Below, in pieces: positions 60,402-64,000 of a stretch of 64,000 nucleotides of DNA. Numbering within the stretch: position 1 is the stretch's first letter; every line of letters starts with the position of its first letter. Where the stretch lies: NCBI GenBank assembly GCA_963781195.1, contig CAWAEZ010000004.1, positions 124,001-188,000 on the forward strand, read 5' to 3'. The position numbers were made by a program, and so were the translations under genes. The stretch is from JAJPKK01 sp963781195. Its GTDB lineage: Bacteria > Pseudomonadota > Alphaproteobacteria > Rhizobiales > Xanthobacteraceae. The notes below the pieces were generated by a model. The model was not told the DNA's origin. It searched no databases and saw only the letters and a program-made list of their open reading frames with translations.

Positions 60402-61646
60402 CTAGGCCGCGTCTTCCTTGAACGCCGTGTTGTGCTTGGGAAACCAGACATATCCCTTGAGCATGTAGTGCCAATACATCAGCGGCAGGCCCGTGGTCTT
60501 GATCCACCAGCCGATCCAATGTTCTTTTGCCGGATTTAGCGGCAAGGTCGGGGTGACCTTCCCGCCATACATGAATTCGGCCAGGATCACCTTGCCGGAC
60601 GCCGTCGTGAGCGGGCACGAGGCATAGCCGTCGTAGTCGCCGGCGACCGGGGCTTTCGCCATCAACTTGAGAATGTTCCCGACGACGACCGGCGCCTGCT
60701 TGCGCACCGCGGCGGCCGTCTTCGAGTTCGGCGTGGAGGCGACGTCGCCCAGCGCGAACACGTTGGGATAGCGCACGTGCTGCATGGTGTTCTGGTTCAC
60801 CTCGACCCACCCGGCGGGGTTGGCGAGCGGGCTCGATCTGATTTCGTCAGGCGGGCTTTGCGGCGGCGTCACGTGCAGCATGTCGAAAGGCACGGTGACG
60901 CGTTCGCCCTTGCCCGGCTCTCCCACCATCTCGAAAGTGGCTGTCCGGGCGGCTCCGTCGACCGCCACGAGGTTGCTCTGATAATGAACCTCGATTCCGT
61001 AGCGCGCGGCGACCTTGACGAGTTCGCGCGCGAAAAAAGGCACGCCGAATATGCCCGGTGCGTGGGTGCGGAACTGCAGGCTGCAGTCCTTCAGGATGCC
61101 GCGGCGGCGAAGCTCGTCGGCGGCGAGGTAGGCGATCTTCTGCGGGGCGCCGGGGCATTTGAACGGCAGCGGCGGCTGTGTGAACACCAGCCGGTTTCCG
61201 GGCTTGACGGCCCGCAGGCAATCCCGCGTGTAGGTCACGTACTCGGGCGAGTAGTTGCTGCAGACGCCGTTCTTGCCGAGGGTCTCGGAGAGACCGGAGA
61301 TCTTGCCCCAGTCGAGGCGGATCCCGGTGCAGACGACGAGGTAATCGTACGACACCGAGCCGCCGTCCTTCAGGCTGACGACTTTTTTATCTGGATCGAA
61401 CGCCTGGGCCGCGCCGCGGATCCATTGAACGCCGGCCGGTATGAGGCTCTTCTCGTCACGGCGCGTTTGCGCCAGCGGATAGAGCCCGGCTCCGACCAGC
61501 GTGAATGCGGGCTGATAATAATGATCCTGCGCCGGTTCGATGATGGCGATATCCATGTCCGGAGCGCGGCGCCGGAGAATGGCTGCGACCGTGATGCCGG
61601 CGGTGCCGCCGCCGACGATGAGCACCTGGTGTGCTGAGCTTGCCAT
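60402..61646 (-). CDS. Sulfide:quinone oxidoreductase-like flavoprotein (type II)
   Basis: A 414-residue FAD protein with GGAGAAG before ATG 61646. GGGTAGITVAAIL binds FAD, and VFALGDVAS is the second flavin contact. The redox cysteines are probably Cys164 (PFKCPGAPQK) and Cys344 (GYASCPLTT), matching the pair in human-type (type II) SQR. FKCPGAPQK and SGKVILAEFMYGG support this. The amphipathic C-terminus (WIGWWIKTTGLPLMYWHYML) should attach it to the membrane. It oxidises sulfide and gives electrons to quinone. It lies convergent to the RND pump, without an obvious functional link. Confidence 0.87.
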   Translation of the reverse strand: MASSAHQVLIVGGGTAGITVAAILRRRAPDMDIAIIEPAQDHYYQPAFTLVGAGLYPLAQTRRDEKSLIPAGVQWIRGAAQAFDPDKKVVSLKDGGSVSYDYLVVCTGIRLDWGKISGLSETLGKNGVCSNYSPEYVTYTRDCLRAVKPGNRLVFTQPPLPFKCPGAPQKIAYLAADELRRRGILKDCSLQFRTHAPGIFGVPFFARELVKVAARYGIEVHYQSNLVAVDGAARTATFEMVGEPGKGERVTVPFDMLHVTPPQSPPDEIRSSPLANPAGWVEVNQNTMQHVRYPNVFALGDVASTPNSKTAAAVRKQAPVVVGNILKLMAKAPVAGDYDGYASCPLTTASGKVILAEFMYGGKVTPTLPLNPAKEHWIGWWIKTTGLPLMYWHYMLKGYVWFPKHNTAFKEDAA

Positions 61647-61748
61647 TGTCTTCTCCGTGAGTGATGGCGCGCCGGGGGGGCCGTGTGATCCCCGGATTGC
61701 GCGTATCCTACATCGTGCCGGCTACATCGCGCTCGTTAGATTGTGCCG

Positions 61749-63332
61749 TCATATCGCATTGGCGGGTTCGACTTGTCCCGCCGACGTCCAGCGCGCGGCC
61801 CAATCCTCGCGCAATTTGTCGCGAAGCACCTTCCCACGGTCGTTCTTAGGGAGACTTGCAACGATCATGATCTGCTTCGGCATTTTCGGCATCGGCAAAT
61901 GCTGTTCGCAGTGGCGGCGAATGCTGATCTCGGTGAGGTCGGCGCTCTTGGGGACGACGTAGCAAACCACCTCCTCGCCATAAATCTCGTGGGGCACTCC
62001 TACGGCTGCGGCATCGAGAATGTCGGGATGACCGAGCAGGACGGTATCGATCTCCAGCGGCGCGATGTTCATGCCGCCACGGATGATCAGGTCCTTGGTG
62101 CGGCCCGAAATGTTGACGAAGCCTTCGGGATCGGTGAAAGCGAGGTCGCCGGTCTTGATGCGCTTCGGCCTGATCGGTTCGATCGTTCCGTCGTCGAGCA
62201 GATAGCCGATCGCGGTCTGCGGACCGCCCGCGGTGACCTCGCCTTCGACGCCGGGAGCGCACGCTTTGCCTTCGGCGTCGACGATCTCAAACTCCTGATG
62301 AAGGGCCGGGAGGCCGACGGAGCCGAGCTTGAACTTGTAGTGGCGGTTGCCGCACACCCAACCGGCCTCGGACATGCCGTAGAGCTGCAGCAGCCTCACC
62401 CCGTACATCTGCTCGAACTGCACCCACTGCTTCTCGGTCAGCGGCGCGGTGCTGCATGTCATCAGCTTGAGGGTGGGGATGTCCTTGGCCGTATAGCCGA
62501 GCGGTTTGTGCAGCAGCATATTCAGCACGGTGGGGACGCCCGCAGAAAACGTGATGCCATGAGCTTTGATCCACTCGAAGAAGCGGCTGTGCGAGAACCG
62601 GCGGGCGATGTGCATGGTGAAGCCCACCTGGAGGAACGGCATCAGGCTCAACACCTGTGCCGAGTTCCAGCCGAACGAACGGTACTCCAGGGTGCGATCC
62701 GCTTCGGTGAGACCTAGGAATTCGAGCGTCGAGAGGCCGTTCAGCCAGTAGGCCGCGTGGTCATAGACGACGATCTTGGGACGTGCCGTGGTGCCGGAGG
62801 TGCAGAAGATGCAGGCGAGGTCTTCCGGACGGTTCCGTTCGGGAAGCGCCTCGTCGGTGGTCCCCACCGGCAGCGCGCCAAAGAAAGCGTCCCGCGGCTC
62901 GGACCGCGGTCCGAAGCTGATGCGTGTCGCCGGGTGATCGCCAACCAGAGCCGCGATGTCGAGGTCCTTGTGGCACAGGATCAGCGCCGGATTTACGGCG
63001 CGCGTCAGATCCACCATCATCTTCTGGTTGATCTCGACATTGAGCGGGCAGGGCACGGCGCCGATCCGCCACGCACCCAGCCAGATCAAAAGTTTCTCGA
63101 GGCACTCGTCGGAAAGGAGCAAGACGCGGCTGCCTTTCTTGACGCCGTGGCTCTTCAAGAAGGCGCCGATGTCCCGCGTGACCTGATCGAGCTCCCCGAA
63201 CGTGATCGCCGAGTTCTGGTCGAGGTCCACGATCGCGGATTTATACGGATCGCGCGCTGCGTAGCGGGCGAACAGGTCGGAAACCGACTGATACGGAATG
63301 CCAAGATGATGGCCGTTGAACACGTCCGCCAT
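61749..63332 (-). CDS. AMP-forming acyl-/aryl-CoA synthetase
   Basis: A 527-residue adenylate-forming enzyme. All motifs are present: CIFCTSGTTARPKIVVYDH (phosphate loop), LYGMSEAG, KTGDLAF, RTKDLIIRGGMNIAPLEI and the C-terminal catalytic Lys in KNDRGKVLRDKL. It activates a carboxylic acid to its CoA thioester in the cytoplasm. The usual Lys of the phosphate loop is followed by Ile-Val. It lies 102 bp upstream of the SQR-like gene and just downstream of a UbiD gene on the same strand, so an aromatic or unsaturated acid handled by that UbiD protein is a likely substrate. Confidence 0.9.
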   Translation of the reverse strand: MADVFNGHHLGIPYQSVSDLFARYAARDPYKSAIVDLDQNSAITFGELDQVTRDIGAFLKSHGVKKGSRVLLLSDECLEKLLIWLGAWRIGAVPCPLNVEINQKMMVDLTRAVNPALILCHKDLDIAALVGDHPATRISFGPRSEPRDAFFGALPVGTTDEALPERNRPEDLACIFCTSGTTARPKIVVYDHAAYWLNGLSTLEFLGLTEADRTLEYRSFGWNSAQVLSLMPFLQVGFTMHIARRFSHSRFFEWIKAHGITFSAGVPTVLNMLLHKPLGYTAKDIPTLKLMTCSTAPLTEKQWVQFEQMYGVRLLQLYGMSEAGWVCGNRHYKFKLGSVGLPALHQEFEIVDAEGKACAPGVEGEVTAGGPQTAIGYLLDDGTIEPIRPKRIKTGDLAFTDPEGFVNISGRTKDLIIRGGMNIAPLEIDTVLLGHPDILDAAAVGVPHEIYGEEVVCYVVPKSADLTEISIRRHCEQHLPMPKMPKQIMIVASLPKNDRGKVLRDKLREDWAARWTSAGQVEPANAI

Positions 63333-63420
63333 GCTTACTCTCGATGAGATGATCGGATCACACGGGCTCTTCGGCGCAGCGGCCTCGGAAGGACGTGCGC
63401 CGAAAGAGAGGTGCTGGCCC

Positions 63421-64000
63421 TCAGCGCCCGGTTTTCGCCAGCAGCGCCGTCCACCCGGAAAGGCGCCCGGTGGCATTGGCGATCTGTTCTTTTGAGAAAA
63501 ACGTCTCAAGCTTCACGCGATCGACCGGATAGACAGGCCGCATGAAGTCATCTTCATAACCGTACGGCACCGTGGCATCGATACCCATGCCGCCTTCGTA
63601 GCGCGTGTTGGTCGCAGTCCACTCGCGGTCGCCAGCGGTCATGCGTTCCGCCGGCATGAAGGTCTGGCCACGGCCGCCCGGGGTCGGATTGAGGATGTCG
63701 GTGAGCGGATTGACGCGGGTCGTGATCGACCACATCACCTCGTCCATGCTGTAGAGGTCGGTGTCCTCGCTCACCGCGATGGCGACCCGCATTCCCTGGG
63801 ACGTCGCCAGCAGCGTCGTCAGGAAGTTGCGTTGCCAGCCCTCCTCGAGGCGATTGCGTTTCTTGACCTGGATGATGACGCCGCCCCAATCCGTCATGCA
63901 GTACGGAATGTTCACGTCCTGGATAATTCCCGGCTGCAGGCGGTGGCAGAGCTCGAACATCGCCGCCTCGCGGATGGTGGTATCGATATTGTGCTCATCG
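63421..64000 (-). CDS. UbiD-family decarboxylase, C-terminal part (5' end outside window)
   Basis: About 193 residues are visible up to the stop at 63421; the start lies beyond base 64000. DEHNIDTTIREAAMFELCHR is followed by IQDVNIPYCMTDWGGVIIQV and VSEDTDLYSMDEVMWSITTR. These align with VDEDIDPTNFNDVIWAMCTR of the other UbiD protein here. The catalytic Arg-Glu-Glu region is outside. The long insert GGRGQTFMPAERMTAGDREW near the C-terminus is absent from the first UbiD protein, so the two are distant paralogues. Confidence 0.8.
   Translation of the reverse strand, partial: DEHNIDTTIREAAMFELCHRLQPGIIQDVNIPYCMTDWGGVIIQVKKRNRLEEGWQRNFLTTLLATSQGMRVAIAVSEDTDLYSMDEVMWSITTRVNPLTDILNPTPGGRGQTFMPAERMTAGDREWTATNTRYEGGMGIDATVPYGYEDDFMRPVYPVDRVKLETFFSKEQIANATGRLSGWTALLAKTGR

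Noticed and set aside
1..64000. Prophage or integrative element
   Set aside because: No integrase, transposase, attachment-site duplication or tRNA was found; codon use looks even along the window.

Overview
The window is high-GC DNA with strongly GC-biased third codon positions. Orphan Bug-type binding proteins, several molybdenum hydroxylases, UbiD decarboxylases, FCD-type GntR regulators, and paired intergenic palindromes whose translation contains MAGLVPAI all point to a soil alphaproteobacterium of the Hyphomicrobiales. It is probably close to Bradyrhizobium/Rhodopseudomonas; this is inferred from gene content and style, not from a marker gene. No rRNA, tRNA, CRISPR array, integrase or transposase was seen.

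Layout. 1-5.2 kb: secreted beta-propeller protein (cut by the left edge), NCS2 nucleobase permease, SMP-30-like protein and an M15-like secreted protein. 5.2-8.0 kb: LysR regulator divergent from a LeuCD-type hydro-lyase, with a perfect inverted repeat between them. 8.0-12.6 kb: three Bug-type binding proteins and an M20 amidohydrolase on the minus strand. 13.0-15.8 kb: HpaC/HpaB-type two-component flavin monooxygenase with a MarR regulator. 16.0-20.8 kb: amidase with a decayed N-terminal duplicate, a Bug protein, an isochorismatase-fold hydrolase and a GntR regulator. 20.8-30.1 kb: UbiD decarboxylase, molybdenum hydroxylase 1, a three-gene split nitrile hydratase resembling thiocyanate hydrolase, a Bug protein and a dihydroxyphthalate-decarboxylase-like protein. 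30.1-38.9 kb: XRE regulator, TPR/2OG-oxygenase-like protein, a PyrK/PyrD-like pair with altered substrate residues, an IorAB-type molybdenum hydroxylase and a GntR regulator. 39-51.3 kb: molybdenum hydroxylases 3 and 4, a Bug protein, a UBP zinc finger, a PQQ alcohol dehydrogenase and a third GntR regulator. 51.4-60.3 kb: nickel/cobalt-type metal locus (DUF2946 remnant, TonB receptor, small outer-membrane barrel, RcnR-like sensor, RND pump subunits B and A). 60.4-64 kb: sulfide:quinone oxidoreductase-like protein, acyl-CoA synthetase and a UbiD protein cut by the right edge.

Taken together, most of the window looks like a catabolic island for aromatic or N-heteroaromatic acids. Periplasmic Bug proteins would capture organic acids. 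Molybdenum hydroxylases and flavin enzymes would oxidise or hydroxylate rings. UbiD-type enzymes would remove carboxyl groups. Amidase, isochorismatase-fold, M20 and nitrile-hydratase-like enzymes would release nitrogen or handle C-N bonds. LysR, MarR, XRE and GntR regulators sit beside the units they probably control, and several intergenic palindromes look like their operators. The substrates cannot be fixed from sequence alone.
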